DNA of 64,000 nucleotides, taken from contig NC_083568.1 in the NCBI RefSeq assembly GCF_019925205.1, positions 27,092,393 to 27,156,392 on the forward strand, given 5' to 3'. A program made the translations under genes and the position numbers. How positions within the stretch are numbered: the first letter of the stretch is position 1; each line of letters starts with the position of its first letter. Under the pieces are notes generated by a model. That model did no database searches. It was not told the origin of the DNA and saw only the letters and a list, made by a program, of their open reading frames with translations. Below are positions 21,188-31,083 of the stretch, one piece after another. The stretch is from Metopolophium dirhodum. Taxonomy: Eukaryota > Arthropoda > Insecta > Hemiptera > Aphididae.

Positions 21188-21596
21188 CGTTTTCAAAAAA
21201 ACCTACGCCGTACACTAAATGTTGCTATGCTGTAGATATTTCTGAATTATATCAATAAGCGTTTATTTCGTGATTTTCGGCTATTTGTTCGTTTTCAAAA
21301 AAACCTACGCCGTACATCAAATGTAGACATACAGTAGATATTTCTGAATTATATCAATAAGCGTTTATTTCGTGATTTTCGGCTATTTGATCGTTTTCAA
21401 AAAAACCTACGCCGTACATCAAATGTTGCTACGCTGTAGATATTTCTGAATTATATCAATAAGCGTTTTTTTCGTGATTTTCGGCTATTTGTTCGTTTTC
21501 AAAAAAACCTACGCCGTACATCAAATGTAGACATACAGTAGATATTTCTGAATTATATCAATAAGCGTTTATTTCGTGATTTTCGGCTATTTGAAT
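21188..21596. repeat. Subterminal 102-bp repeats, right arm (4 copies)
   Basis: Copies begin CGTTTTCAAAAAAACCTACG at 21188, 21290, 21392 and 21494, an exact 102-bp period. Copies 1 and 3 share ATGTTGCTA while copies 2 and 4 share ATGTAGACATACAGTAG, so the true unit is a 204-bp dimer that was duplicated. The left arm has three inverted copies. Confidence 0.93.
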
Positions 21597-21866
21597 AAAT
21601 CTACACCGTCATAACAATAAATATATGCGTCATACGATATTTAATAATAATATATGTTTATTTTTAATTTCACACTCAACGTTGATAGTAGGAGTTAATT
21701 ACTGATAAGGAGATTTATACACCGCACACGTTACGGATAATCGTTATCACTAATGAGGAGTTAATTACTGATAAGGTTACGGTAGTTGCATCAGATGCTG
21801 ATAGTAGGAGTTAATTACTGATAAGGTTACACTTATTGATAACAACGTCGCGCACGTGAACGATAA

Positions 21867-22143
21867 GCTGCGGAGGGTGCGGAGGATGCGGGGATGCGGG
21901 GATGCGGGGATGCGGAGGATGCGGGGATGCGGGGATGCGGGGATGCGGAGGATGCGGGGATGCGGAGGATGCGGGGATGCGGAGGATGCGGGGATGCGGG
22001 GATGCAGGGATGCGGGGATGCGGAGGATGCGGGGATGCGGGGATGCGGGGATGCGGAGGATGCGGGGATGCGGGGATGCGGAGGATGCGGGGATGCGAGG
22101 ATGCGGGGATGCGGGGATGCGGAGGATGCGGGGATGCGGGGAT
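21867..22143. repeat. GC-rich minisatellite in right terminal repeat
   Basis: This is the inverse-complement array of 8-9-bp units (GGATGCGG(A)). The roughly 100 bp nearest the tip match the left arm in unit order. The open frames through it are repeat artefacts. Confidence 0.95.
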
Positions 22144-22174
22144 CAGCGGTCTGAACTCCCCAAATGATACTACT

Positions 22175-22180
22175 AGCGTT
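22175..22180. repeat. Right 6-bp target-site duplication (AGCGTT)
   Basis: This exact second copy of the six bases at 5855-5860 follows the right tip of the inner element. The outer polymerase reading frame resumes here in register with the frame interrupted at 5860. Confidence 0.95.
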
Positions 22181-24739
22181 CACCGAGGCCAGGTGTAAAG
22201 TCGCCGACCACTGTCATTTGTCGGGACGGCTGAGACATACACTTTGCGCCCCGTGTAACCTCAAGCTTGTCACACCCAAGTTTGTGCCGTGCTTCCTACA
22301 CAACCTATCGAAATATGACGCACACTTTATCGTGACCGAACTCGGTTACGATAAGGAGTCGATAACGGTAATCCCCAACAGTGAGGAGAACTACATCTCG
22401 TTCTCGAAGCACGTCTTGCCTGACTTCAGTGTGAGGTTCCTAGACTCGTGCCGGTTCATGGCCTCGAGCCTGGCTGACTTGGCCGGGAACCTCATCACGA
22501 AGCCCGGTGACTTTGAGAAGTTCCGTGAAACCGCCAAGGTGTTTCAGCCCACCGACATGCCGCTCGTCACGCGAAAGGGCGTGTTTCCGTACGAGTACAC
22601 CGACAAATGGTCGAGGCTCGAGGAGACCGCCCTACCACCGACACATGAGTTCTATAGTGTGCTGCTCGAGAAGCATGTGACCGACGAGGACTATGTGCAC
22701 GCGACGGAGGTGTGGCGTCATTTCAAGTGCCCGACCCTCGGTGACTACAGTGACCTGTACCTGAAGGTGGACGTTCTCCTTCTGGCCAACGTCATGGAGA
22801 ACTTCCGCGACCTCTGCATGTCAACGTACAACTTCGACCCCGTTTATTACTATACGGCGCCGGGGTTTACGTTCGACGCGATGTTGAGGTATACGGGCGT
22901 CTCGCTGGAGTTGTTAACTGATTAAAACATGGTACTCTTCACGGAACAGGGTATCAGAGGGGGGTTGGTGCAGGCCAGTGAGCGGTACTGTCGGGCCAAC
23001 AACCCATCGTCGTGGCTCGTCTACCAGGATTGTAAATATACACAACGCTTATACAATTATTAATTATATTACTAACTTTAAATCTATTCTTGCAGGTAAC
23101 AACTTGTACGGTTACGCCATGGGAGAGTACATGCCCTACGGTGGGTTCAAGTGGTACAAGGGGGATTTGAATCGCTCTCTAGAGCTGTTGGACGGTATGA
23201 CCGACAAATCCGACGTTGGGCGTATCTACGAGGTTGATATCGCTTATCCCGACAACCTACACGATGCGCACAACGATCTCCCCTTTCTACCGCGGAACGC
23301 TGTACCCCCGGGCTCAAAAGTGAACAAGTTGATGGCTACGTTGGAGCGGAAAGACCGATATATTGTACACTATAGGAATTTAAAGCAGGCCATCGCTAAT
23401 GGACTGATAGTGGAAAAAGTAATATATAACACTTAAAAAATAAATTACGTGAAATTAACCTCGATAAATTTTAGGTTCACAGAGTGTTGGAATTCCGACA
23501 GTCGGCGTGGCTTGCCAAATATATTGATTTAAATACCGAGATGAGAAAGAAGGCGAGTAATGAATTTGAACGTGATTTCTTTAAATTGTTGAACAACGCT
23601 GTGTTTGGTAAATATCTCGACGATATAATATTAGTCTGTAATTATTACACACACACACACACTATCATTGTATACTATAATATTATTTCAGGGAAGACCA
23701 TGGAATGCGTTCGGAACCGTATTTCCATGGAATTGGTGTCCTGCCCCCGACGCATGCGAAAACTTATAAATAAACCCACCTTCAAACACGTAACCACGTA
23801 CACCGAGAATCTGGCCGCCATATCCTTGCAAATGAGTGACATACGTTTCTCCAAGCCTATTTACGTAGGGTTCGCCGTCTTGGAAATAAGCAAGGAGCTA
23901 ATGTATGATTACCATTACAATGTGATGCGGCGGCACTACAACGATTCCATTAGACTGATGTATATGGATACAGGTATGATATAATAAATATTATTTACAC
24001 TCATATATATAACGTATGTGATGGCTTTATAGATTCCCTGGTGTATCGGGTGAACACCGACGATTTCTAAAAGGACCTGGTGGACTACCCCGCGCTCCTC
24101 GAACGGATGGACACCTCGAATCTCCCCACCACACACCCCTGCTACGTCGGTACGCGTAAGAAGATCCCCGGACTGTTCAAAGACGAAACGGCGGGCCGTA
24201 CTATGCATGAGTTCATTGCACTCCGGGCCAAATCTTACGCGTACAAAATCGAAGGGGAGGAAAAACTCGTGGCCAAGGGGATTCGAGGGCATGTGGTCCA
24301 AAATCATATGATGTTCGAGGACCACAAGCGCTGTCTGTTCGAGGTCGACGACGCGGTGGATGGTTCTGAGAGCGAGGAGGTGGGTGACGACGACGACGAC
24401 TACACGGAGGACGACTTTGACGATGACGTGACGCTAAAGGGTGAGGAGCTGAAACGACGTGCTCGTCTGATGGCCCGATCGGTCATCGGCACGATCCACG
24501 GGAATGCCGCCGCCGCTATCGCCACCACCATTGCAGACGTGAAATTCACTCCAACACCACTTCCTCCGTACACACCGTACACACCGTATAGGGAAAACGT
24601 ATCGATCCGATCGTTCGAGCACCGCGTCAAAACGATTAAGACCATGAAAATGACCCTTAATCGTTTTGACGATAAACGCGTTGTCGACGACGATCGGATA
24701 CGAATGCGCGCCTACGGTCATTACACACTACGCATGTGA
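22175..24739 (+). pseudogene. Outer Polinton DNA polymerase B, C-terminal half (broken)
   Basis: Homology to the inner polymerase continues from the insertion point. Exon-like blocks are 22175-23031, 23096-23418, 23475-23607, 23692-23973 and 24033-24739, with GT..AG introns at places that match inner introns. Motif A (VDIAYP, about 23233), motif B (FFKLLNNAVFG, about 23578) and motif C (MDTDS, split at 23973/24033) are present. Two nonsense codons break it: TAA at 22923-22925 and TAA at 24068-24070, both where the inner copy has Tyr. Two introns of the inner gene are absent here, as is its last exon; instead there is an acidic Asp/Glu run (about 24375-24430). Codon use is GC-rich, unlike the genes next to it. 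Confidence 0.88.
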
Positions 24740-25059
24740 TATCATAATATTTTGTATACTGATGTAAATAATTAAAAAAATCTATTGTTATATAATATTG
24801 TATTATGTTTATTTAAATTATATTTATGTAAGTAATTAAAAAAAAAAAAAAATCTATTGTTATATAATATTGTATTATGTTTATTTAAATTATATTTATA
24901 CATTGTATACAGTAGTAAAATGTATGTCTTAAATTGAATCCTATTGTTGAGTTGACGGCCGGCGGCCGTGCCGTTCCGTGAGCGACCGTGCCGCGAGTGT
25001 CCGTGCCGTGTCCATGCCGTTCCGTGAGCGTCCGTGCAATGGGTTGTATTATAGGGGTT
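24740..25059. repeat. Intergenic: 70-bp duplication and GC-rich CCGTGCCG repeats
   Basis: A block AAAATCTATTGTTATATAAT to AAATTATATTTAT is present twice in tandem (about 24777-24835 and 24850-24900). Then 24955-25035 carries short GC-rich repeats of CCGTGCCGTTCCGTGAGCG. It separates the convergent outer polymerase and 159-aa gene. Confidence 0.8.
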
Positions 25060-25539
25060 TCAGGAATAATTTACAAACCATTTACGTATGGCGAAAACCT
25101 TGTAGAATGTGCATTGTTTGGAGTTGAATTCCATATGAAATATACAGCAGGGTAGAGTCACATCTCCGCCACCACATATTTGATCCAATCGAGGACACCC
25201 TGAGTCTTCGATGTTAACGAGTGCGACGTGTGGAATATGTTCCATAAGAAGTTGTTTTTTCTGCTCGCCCTTCACGTAAATGCAGTCGAATTTCAGTGAA
25301 TTCAATATCCGACCGAGTTCCTCGTACTCGACATCACCATATTCCAGACTTAGCCGATGATAATTACGTTCGAGCCATTTATTCGTTCTACGACTCTTGT
25401 TGTCCTGTTTAGATCTTGAATTCTTGAAAATCCAGTGTTGGCACGCCCACGTTTCCGTGTCTACCGCAGACATTTCTTTTATCATATATGTATTGTCAAC
25501 CCCGAGAACGCACTGAATGTCTACGATAGCCGACGACAT
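25060..25539 (-). CDS. Outer Polinton homologue of the 157-aa unknown protein, 159 aa
   Basis: The frame is intact and aligns with 14440-14913 from end to end (shared SSAIVD start, GDVEYEEL, IYVKGEQKKQ and QCTFYKVFAIRKWF end) with a two-residue insertion (GG) in the CGGGDVTLPCC region. Function is unknown, as for the inner copy. That it remains open while the neighbouring polymerase is broken suggests it decayed later or was kept by chance. Confidence 0.7.
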   Translation of the reverse strand: MSSAIVDIQCVLGVDNTYMIKEMSAVDTETWACQHWIFKNSRSKQDNKSRRTNKWLERNYHRLSLEYGDVEYEELGRILNSLKFDCIYVKGEQKKQLLMEHIPHVALVNIEDSGCPRLDQICGGGDVTLPCCIFHMEFNSKQCTFYKVFAIRKWFVNYS

Positions 25540-25627
25540 ATTTATTAAATTTATATATCTGACAAAAGACTACCGGGCGCGTTGAAGTATACACTTCGAC
25601 TGACATTATATCCAACTAACCGGTATA

Positions 25628-26077
25628 TTAAGTTTTCTTAACATTTTTGCCCTCGATGATTTCCAAACGTGAATTTAATTCTGAAATGTATGTTCCATGA
25701 TTTGGTAATGAATTTTCATCGAATATTCCAGTTATACGATTTATTTCAGATTTTAATAGGTTTACGTCTTGCCCCTGGATACCGATTGCTGTACTAGTCC
25801 TAGCATAGTTATTAAATAGCTCTGCCATACGATTTTCGCAATTTAATAAAGACTTATTGCTTGTTTGTATATTATTTTCCAGCAATTGTATCTTTACATG
25901 TAGGTTATCAATATTACTTTTCAAAGTATAAATGTCTTTCTGTTGGAGTTTCACATCGTTTAGTATTGTTTTGTTACTTGTTTGAATATCCGATATAATT
26001 CTTTTGCTCTCACTAGCCTGAGAACTACCAAACACGTTCATTGTTAAAATTCGACTGACACTATTTTTTAACATCAC
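25628..26077 (-). CDS. Outer Polinton coiled-coil protein, 149 aa
   Basis: It is the intact homologue of 13846-14295, with the same heptad-rich middle and conserved NSLPNHGTYISELNSRLEI end. As in the inner copy, the likelier start is the internal methionine MNVFGSS (codon at 26039-26041), and the gene's 5' end overlaps the integrase by 17 bp. No function is known. Confidence 0.65.
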   Translation of the reverse strand: MMLKNSVSRILTMNVFGSSQASESKRIISDIQTSNKTILNDVKLQQKDIYTLKSNIDNLHVKIQLLENNIQTSNKSLLNCENRMAELFNNYARTSTAIGIQGQDVNLLKSEINRITGIFDENSLPNHGTYISELNSRLEIIEGKNVKKT

Positions 26078-26969
26078 GTGTATTTATCCAACTATTATGC
26101 GTATTATCAAATCCTAACCACTTGACGTACATTTGATTCTGTTTTTTACGTATAATTTTCTCGATTAAATATTCGTTTGGGAAATCGGTCTTGTGCATTT
26201 CTTCGGAGTAAAAACAACCCGCAATAGGTTTACCCATATAATCTCGCAGTTGGTAAGTAGCAGGTAATGTTTTATTTATTTTGATAATCTCGAATATCTC
26301 TGTAGACCAGTTCGGCAGATAACCTTTTGTGAACACGCCTTTTTGTGTACTGATACGAACGTTATCACCAACTCTGAATTTGATATTTACATTGTTAATT
26401 TCACGTTGTTTTATTTTCACCGTAAGCGGGTCGGCATCCGCCTGTACTGGTGTCATTCCAATAGTTCTGTGTTTTGAATTATTATATTCCCGAAGCAACC
26501 TTGGTAGAATAGAAATCCATTTGTGAGAGCCTTGGGCAGTAAACTCTCTGAACATTTTCTCTTTCAGTGTACGATTGAAGCGTTCCACAATACACGCTTT
26601 CATAATACTGTATGTAGAATATTTGTGTATACCATATTTATCCATCAACCCGTCGAACGTTTTGTTATAAAATTCTTTCCCATTATCCAATTGTAGAAGT
26701 TTTGGCGAGCGATTGTGTAATATTTTAGACATAACACTAGTAACTTCTTTACCCGTTTTCGTTCTCAACGGTAGAGCCCATGCAAATTTAGTAAAACAAT
26801 CAATTACACATAAAATGTACTTGTAGCCTTTGTTTTCCCCCGAATATGGTATCATTTCAACCAAGTCAGCTTGCCATAAATCATTTTTTCCATATATGTT
26901 AACTCTACGCCTCGTGAAATTTCTCCGCGCCGGTTTGTGGAGTTCAATAGCAATTTCCCGTTTAGACAT
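26061..26969 (-). CDS. Outer Polinton integrase with chromodomain, catalytic triad intact, 302 aa
   Basis: It aligns without gaps to the inner integrase. The catalytic residues are all present: D35 in LWQADLVEM, D95 in LDNGKEF and E129 in CIVERFNRT. The C-terminal chromodomain (about 258-302) with YVKWLGFDN is intact. The open frame shows that the integrase of this otherwise broken element could still be made, if transcribed. It overlaps the coiled-coil gene by 17 bp, just as in the inner element. Confidence 0.9.
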   Translation of the reverse strand: MSKREIAIELHKPARRNFTRRRVNIYGKNDLWQADLVEMIPYSGENKGYKYILCVIDCFTKFAWALPLRTKTGKEVTSVMSKILHNRSPKLLQLDNGKEFYNKTFDGLMDKYGIHKYSTYSIMKACIVERFNRTLKEKMFREFTAQGSHKWISILPRLLREYNNSKHRTIGMTPVQADADPLTVKIKQREINNVNIKFRVGDNVRISTQKGVFTKGYLPNWSTEIFEIIKINKTLPATYQLRDYMGKPIAGCFYSEEMHKTDFPNEYLIEKIIRKKQNQMYVKWLGFDNTHNSWINTRDVKK

Positions 26970-27755
26970 TTGGAATTCGTTTAATTAACCCAGCCTCTCG
27001 TAATTCATCAAAAATAGATATTATCTCATTGGAAACACCCGTATTACCAGCTGATTTCGACGCTAGAAGTAATCGAAGTCTATCGACCAACTCGTTCGGG
27101 TTATCCCAATACACTAAGTTGTTTTCTGTACTTTCATAAGCAGTTCACCACCAGCACCACCACCGCCGCCACCACTGGAGGGGAATAATTTACTTATAAT
27201 ATTTTTATATTTTTTACAAGTGGTATTTCTAATTTTTAAGCCGGATGCGGTTAAATGTGCTGATGTTTGAACTAATATCGATTTGTAAACCTTTAAATCG
27301 TTATCCGTATAAATAGTAGGCTTTTTCAAAAACAATAGTTGAATAATACCCGAGGTTGTTGGATAACTATGCTCATCGATAAGTATTATGTTTTGAGTGA
27401 ATTTTACTTCTTTATCGCCCAAGGTAATAATATCACCGTTGGCGAGTTTTTTCGGACCATATGTTCTATCTATATGCGGTGAGTGAAACCAATTTTCAAT
27501 TCCTCGCTGATAATTTTCCTCATTGATATTAATGATTTCAGAATCCAACCCAACAGATTTATCTTCTTTCTCAGTCTGATTAGTGTATAAATCACGTGTA
27601 TTCGATATTTTAGTTAAAGGATCTATAATAGGTTTGAATGTCTGCGCCATTATCTGTTGAACATTAGCTTCACCAGTTTTTAACGTAGAATATTTACGTT
27701 TTATACTTTCCTTAGCCTTGACCAACTCCTCCAATATATTACTACCATCCTTCAT
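26951..27755 (-). pseudogene. Outer Polinton conserved unknown protein, frameshifted
   Basis: It is the homologue of 12221-12961. The frame is open from 27755 to a stop near 27114 with the conserved YGPKKLANGDIITLGDKEVKF core and QLLFLKKP, then a single-base deletion in an A-run (about 27118-27124) shifts it; the remaining C-terminal homology (LVYWDNPNELVDRL onward) runs in another frame to about 26951. A stretch of Gly codons (GGGGGG, about 27150-27175) is inserted before the shift. Confidence 0.8.
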
Positions 27756-27795
27756 GACTGCGTTTTAAATGATACTTTTTACTATAAACACTAGT

Positions 27796-28058
27796 TTATA
27801 TAATCACATAGGTATCGAACCCAAATCGATAACGCCCGCTATCACGTTCACTATCTTTACAAATAACTACAAATGCATACCTATCACGATTCCAACACAT
27901 AGTGCAAAATTGTTTGAATTGAATATATGACATATCACTGGAACAGTGTTCATTGTATACATGTTTTAAATTAGTTTCATCTTGTTTGAACAATACTATT
28001 AAATTAGCATTATCACGTATCAGTTGTTTAGGTACTTTCGAATAACTCTGGGCTATAT
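27796..28058 (-). pseudogene. Outer Polinton packaging ATPase, C-terminal fragment
   Basis: Homology to the inner ATPase begins at AQSYSKVPKQLIRDN (about 28052) and runs to the stop at 27796. The P-loop and Walker B parts are missing because the element ends here: upstream sequence is unrelated AT-rich DNA. This point marks the truncation of the outer copy. Confidence 0.85.
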
Positions 28059-28439
28059 AATATATATAAATGTTAGTATGAAATTTAAATCACATTGCTA
28101 CGATTTCTATTAACTTCTATTAACATGAAGATAAAAATTTGTTTAAAGCTTTAAATTGTAAATAAAATATATATGTATATATATTCAAATAATAACGTTG
28201 TGTATCAAGTCCTATTCATTACCCTTACCTTATAAGTCCTTCGAAAATGTTGATTGAAAAAAAAAATATATATAAAATAATATACACTCATTAAAAAATA
28301 TGTTAATAATATTATTGCTCAAACAACCTTATTTAACTGGCTAACAACAAATATTAGGAACATGGCAACCTGAATTATTATTATATAAGTAAATATCAAT
28401 TCAAATCAATTACCTAATTGTTGTATGAGTTTGTAATCC
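28059..28439. other. AT-rich non-coding stretch beside truncated Polinton
   Basis: I see nothing coding here. The DNA is AT-rich with ATATATGTATATATATTC-like runs and leads into the candidate membrane-protein gene. Confidence 0.5.
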
Positions 28440-30265
28440 ATGGACATTAACCAATCGTCATCGTGTGTCATACAAGTAAGTTTCATAGAATTTTTCGAGT
28501 GAAAACAATAATAATTAATAACTATTCTTATGTTATAGATTGAAGAAGATAACATCAAAACCTGTAAACAAAACTCAAATATGTACGCAAAGATTTTGAA
28601 TGTTGTTTTTGTTATCATAATATTTTATTTGTTAACCATGACTCTCATTATTGAGTTCAGGAAACCGATAAAGGTAAGTCACAACTGAAAATGTATTTCG
28701 TACGTCTGTAAGACAAACTTCTAGGCCCGTAAGTAGGTAGTATTATTCGGTTCTATTCCCCGTTTTTAAAATTACAGGGAGATTTAAAAACGTTTGTCCA
28801 CGACTTTCTCTCTAGAGTGATCAGACTTGTGGGTGCTTTCTATCCTCGTTTTTAACAGTTACAGGGAGATTTAAAAACGTTTATCAACAACTTTTCCCCT
28901 TGCGATGGCATTCTCGTCCCCGGGAAAATTTTTACTAAAAAAGATATTTTACTCAGTTTTCGTTTTTTATCATAGTTTTTTATTCTTCGTTATTTCAACT
29001 TATATGCGCAAATATCAATTAAATAACTTGTGGGCTCATGGCCTAGTGGGCTAAGGCATTGGGTGTAGAGTTTGTTATATTTGAATTTAAGGTAAGTAAG
29101 TATGTTAATACTACAGCCAGTGTCATAGTCGACTAGATCAAATTTTGTATTTGCTTGAGATGGGCGAAGTCAATGTTTGTCAAACTAATGTAATTTATTT
29201 TCGTTTATATTCAAGGTAATTAAACTATGTTTAACATTGATTGAATATGAAAAGTTATCAGTTATTTTTACACGTCTACATTTGGTGTGCAAATTATTAA
29301 TAATTGAATTGTAATTAGATTCAGACATAAGTGTGAACCATTTTTCTAAACTTCATGTAATAATTTTCTTTGAAAGTTTACATTCCAATAGCGAAATAAT
29401 TGAAATCTGGTTATTTATTAATAACCCAACTGTAATATTTTTCTTGCTAATTTTTAGTAAAAATTTTCCCGGGGACGACAATGCCATCGCAGGGGGAAAA
29501 GTTGTGGATAAACGCTTTTCAATCTCCCTGTAATTTTAAAAACAGGGATAGAACCGACTAATACTACCTACTCCCGTAACAGTTGCACAAACATTTAAGG
29601 GTGTTTTAATTATGGTCGTATATGTATTTTTCAATCCATATACATCTACCTTTGATTAAGTAACAAAAATACCTTGAATTAACTGGTTTTAGTTTTGTTA
29701 TCAAAGGTAGATAGAAATGCGAAATATAGTACCTTTGTCCTCAACGATCATAAATTAATCGATTTCAGATCCGACTCAAACGTACAAGGTGACACCAAAT
29801 ATAAGCAAAGACGCAAAAACTTAAAACCCTTTATTTAAACTACTTAAACTTCCACACATAGCAAAAACTGTTTTCTTTTCTCCCTCTGTATTTATAGTAA
29901 AATAAATTGGCTCCCCGGTTGAACCTCTCCGTTTTTAAATTAGTAAAATACGAGAAAATCTAATATTCAATGTTTTTTTTTTTTTTATATAGGGATTGAA
30001 ACATGTCACGACGAATGTATCGTACGATAATAACGATACTGAAACTGAGCCTTCCTATAATTATATATGGAAGGCAGTAAACACCTTGATCGGGACAAGT
30101 ACACCGCCGATAATTACTTATGTAAATAATAATAATCAATCAGATATAAACCACCATAATACGAACATAACGAAGAATAATACGAACATAACGAAGAATA
30201 ATAATACGAACATAACGAATATTAATAATTATTATAATTGTAACCATTCGAAAAATAAGAGGTGA
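28440..30265 (+). CDS. Candidate host gene: small single-pass membrane protein, 3 exons, 147 aa
   Basis: I do not recognise the protein. The model is exon 28440-28475 (starts MDINQSSSC), exon 28539-28673 and exon 29993-30265. Donors are GTAAGT at both places, acceptors are TATAG and a long T-run followed by ATATAG, and all junctions are phase 0. Exon 2 encodes a hydrophobic helix (about residues 33-51, ILNVVFVIIIFYLLTMTLII) flanked by charges, so a transmembrane segment or signal anchor is likely. Exon 3 encodes an N-glycosylation-rich, Asn/Thr-repeat tail (NITKNNTNITKNN). The intron before exon 3 holds an inverted-repeat element. Exon 3 is also copied in inverse orientation at 30412-30684. 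Without RNA evidence this remains a prediction. Confidence 0.5.
28725..29577. mobile_element. Non-autonomous element with long terminal inverted repeats
   Basis: The left end, CCCGTAAGTAGGTAGTATTA onward to about 28940 (TCCCCGGGAAAATTTTTAC), is repeated inverted at 29453-29577. The left arm holds an internal partial duplication (TTACAGGGAGATTTAAAAACG twice). The middle has no coding frame. It looks like a MITE-type DNA transposon derivative lying in intron 2 of the candidate gene. I could not settle a target-site duplication, so the family is open. Confidence 0.65.
29033..29105 (+). other. Degenerate tRNA-like (SINE head-like) segment
   Basis: CATGGCCTAGTGGGCTAAGG resembles the A box and D-arm of a tRNA, as in many tRNA-derived SINEs. 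A clear B box is not visible downstream, and it lies inside the inverted-repeat element. It may be a relic only. Confidence 0.25.
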
Positions 30266-30702
30266 TTTTACAATACATATTATATTATTTTACATTTTTA
30301 TATTTATACACATTATTTTACAATACATATTATATTATTTTACATTTTTATATTTTATTTTACATTTAAAATGTAAAATAATAACCATCCGAAAAATAAG
30401 AGGTGAAAATTTCACCTCTTATTTTTCGAATGGTTACAATTATAATAATTATTAATATTCGTTATGTTCGTATTATTATTCTTTGTTATGTTTGTATTAT
30501 TCTTCGTTTTGTTTGCATTATGGTGGTTTATATCTGATTGATTATTATTATTTACATAAGTAATTATCGGCGGTGTACTTGTCCCGATCAAGGTGTTTAC
30601 TGCCTTCCATATATAATTATAGGAAGGCTCAGTTTCAGTATCGTTATTATCGTACGATACATTCGTCGTGACATGTTTCAATCCCTATAAAAAAAAAAAA
30701 AA
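29975..30702. repeat. Inverted duplication of candidate exon 3
   Basis: The arm 29975-30266, containing the acceptor T-run and exon 3, is repeated inverted at 30411-30702 without indels over the coding part and with few substitutions. The spacer of about 145 bp is AT-rich with ACAATACATATTATATTATT repeats. At the inner edge a second small palindrome (about 30387-30428, centred near 30407) repeats AAAAATAAGAGGTGAAA inverted. Confidence 0.93.
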
Positions 30703-30900
30703 AAATAATATAATATGTATTGTAAAATAATGTGTATAAATATAAAAATGTAAAATAATATAATATGTATTGTAAAATAATGTGTATAAATATAAAAATG
30801 TAAAATAATATAATATGTATTTTAAAATAATGTATAATATTATAGAGAAAATGTAAAATAATACATTATTAAGTTTAGGTTAGATTTAAAATGTAAAATA
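30700..30900. repeat. AT-rich tandem repeat, about 56-bp unit
   Basis: AATATAATATGTATTGTAAAATAATGTGTATAAATATAAAAATGTAA recurs at least three times. Related copies form the spacer of the adjacent inverted duplication (30270-30360), in opposite orientation. Confidence 0.8.
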
Positions 30901-30958
30901 ATGTGTATAAAAAATGTAAATATGTAGATATGTAAATATAAAAATATTATTTTATCAA

Positions 30959-31083
30959 GTATGAATATTCTTCCTAAGTTTGAAGTGTAATATTTAGTAT
31001 TTTCTATAACTTCTAATTGAAAATATTATAATAGTGAATAGGTATTTACAATTATCGGTCGGTGTTATTAATTCAATATGTCG
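30959..31083. repeat. 125-bp dispersed repeat, copy 1 (upstream of 77-aa ORF)
   Basis: The block beginning GTATGAATATTCTTCCTAAG and ending at the ATG of the 77-aa frame is repeated in direct orientation at 31839-31965 with few differences. The second copy keeps AATATG but is not followed by the frame. Confidence 0.85.

Larger units (their letters stand above)
5861..22174 (-). mobile_element. Inner Polinton/Maverick, near-complete, 16.3 kb
   Basis: The element starts AGTAGTATCATTTGGGGAG and ends with its exact inverse complement, has long inverted terminal repeats, a 6-bp target duplication, and the full set of hallmark Polinton genes: major and minor capsid proteins, adenovirus-type protease, packaging ATPase, retrovirus-type integrase and protein-primed-type DNA polymerase B. 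Its length is typical for the family (15-20 kb). Genes form a left-end plus-strand gene, a minus-strand capsid cluster (8120-11440), a plus-strand cluster (11497-14913) and a minus-strand polymerase (15380-20752). It sits inside an exon of the outer element's polymerase. The strand given is that of its polymerase. Confidence 0.97.
21188..22174. repeat. Right inverted terminal repeat of inner Polinton
   Basis: It is the inverted counterpart of 5861-6676: subterminal repeats, an AT-rich stretch, TTAATTACTGATAAGG blocks, a GC-rich minisatellite (21867-22143) and the tip ending TGATACTACT. It is longer than the left arm because of one extra subterminal copy and a longer minisatellite. Confidence 0.93.
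4200..28058 (+). mobile_element. Outer Polinton/Maverick, truncated and split by the inner copy
   Basis: The element is recognised from a Polinton DNA polymerase B on the plus strand (4310-5860 and 22175-24739) facing a minus-strand block of 157-aa-type gene, coiled-coil gene, integrase, conserved unknown and ATPase end (25060-28058). This is the gene order of the inner copy, in opposite orientation. The ATPase homology stops abruptly near 28058, so the capsid half and that terminus are gone. On the left, homology fades upstream of about 4310, and no inverted terminal repeat is visible; the 4200 boundary is an estimate. Multiple stops and frameshifts in the polymerase mark it as an old copy. 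Confidence 0.85.

Noticed and set aside
21188..21596. Regular 102-bp repeats as a CRISPR-like array
   Set aside because: The repeats are contiguous with no spacers, sit in a terminal repeat of a eukaryotic transposon, and are mirrored in the other arm.
21833..22198. Similar frames over the right terminal repeat
   Set aside because: Same minisatellite artefact; the arms are non-coding ends of the element.
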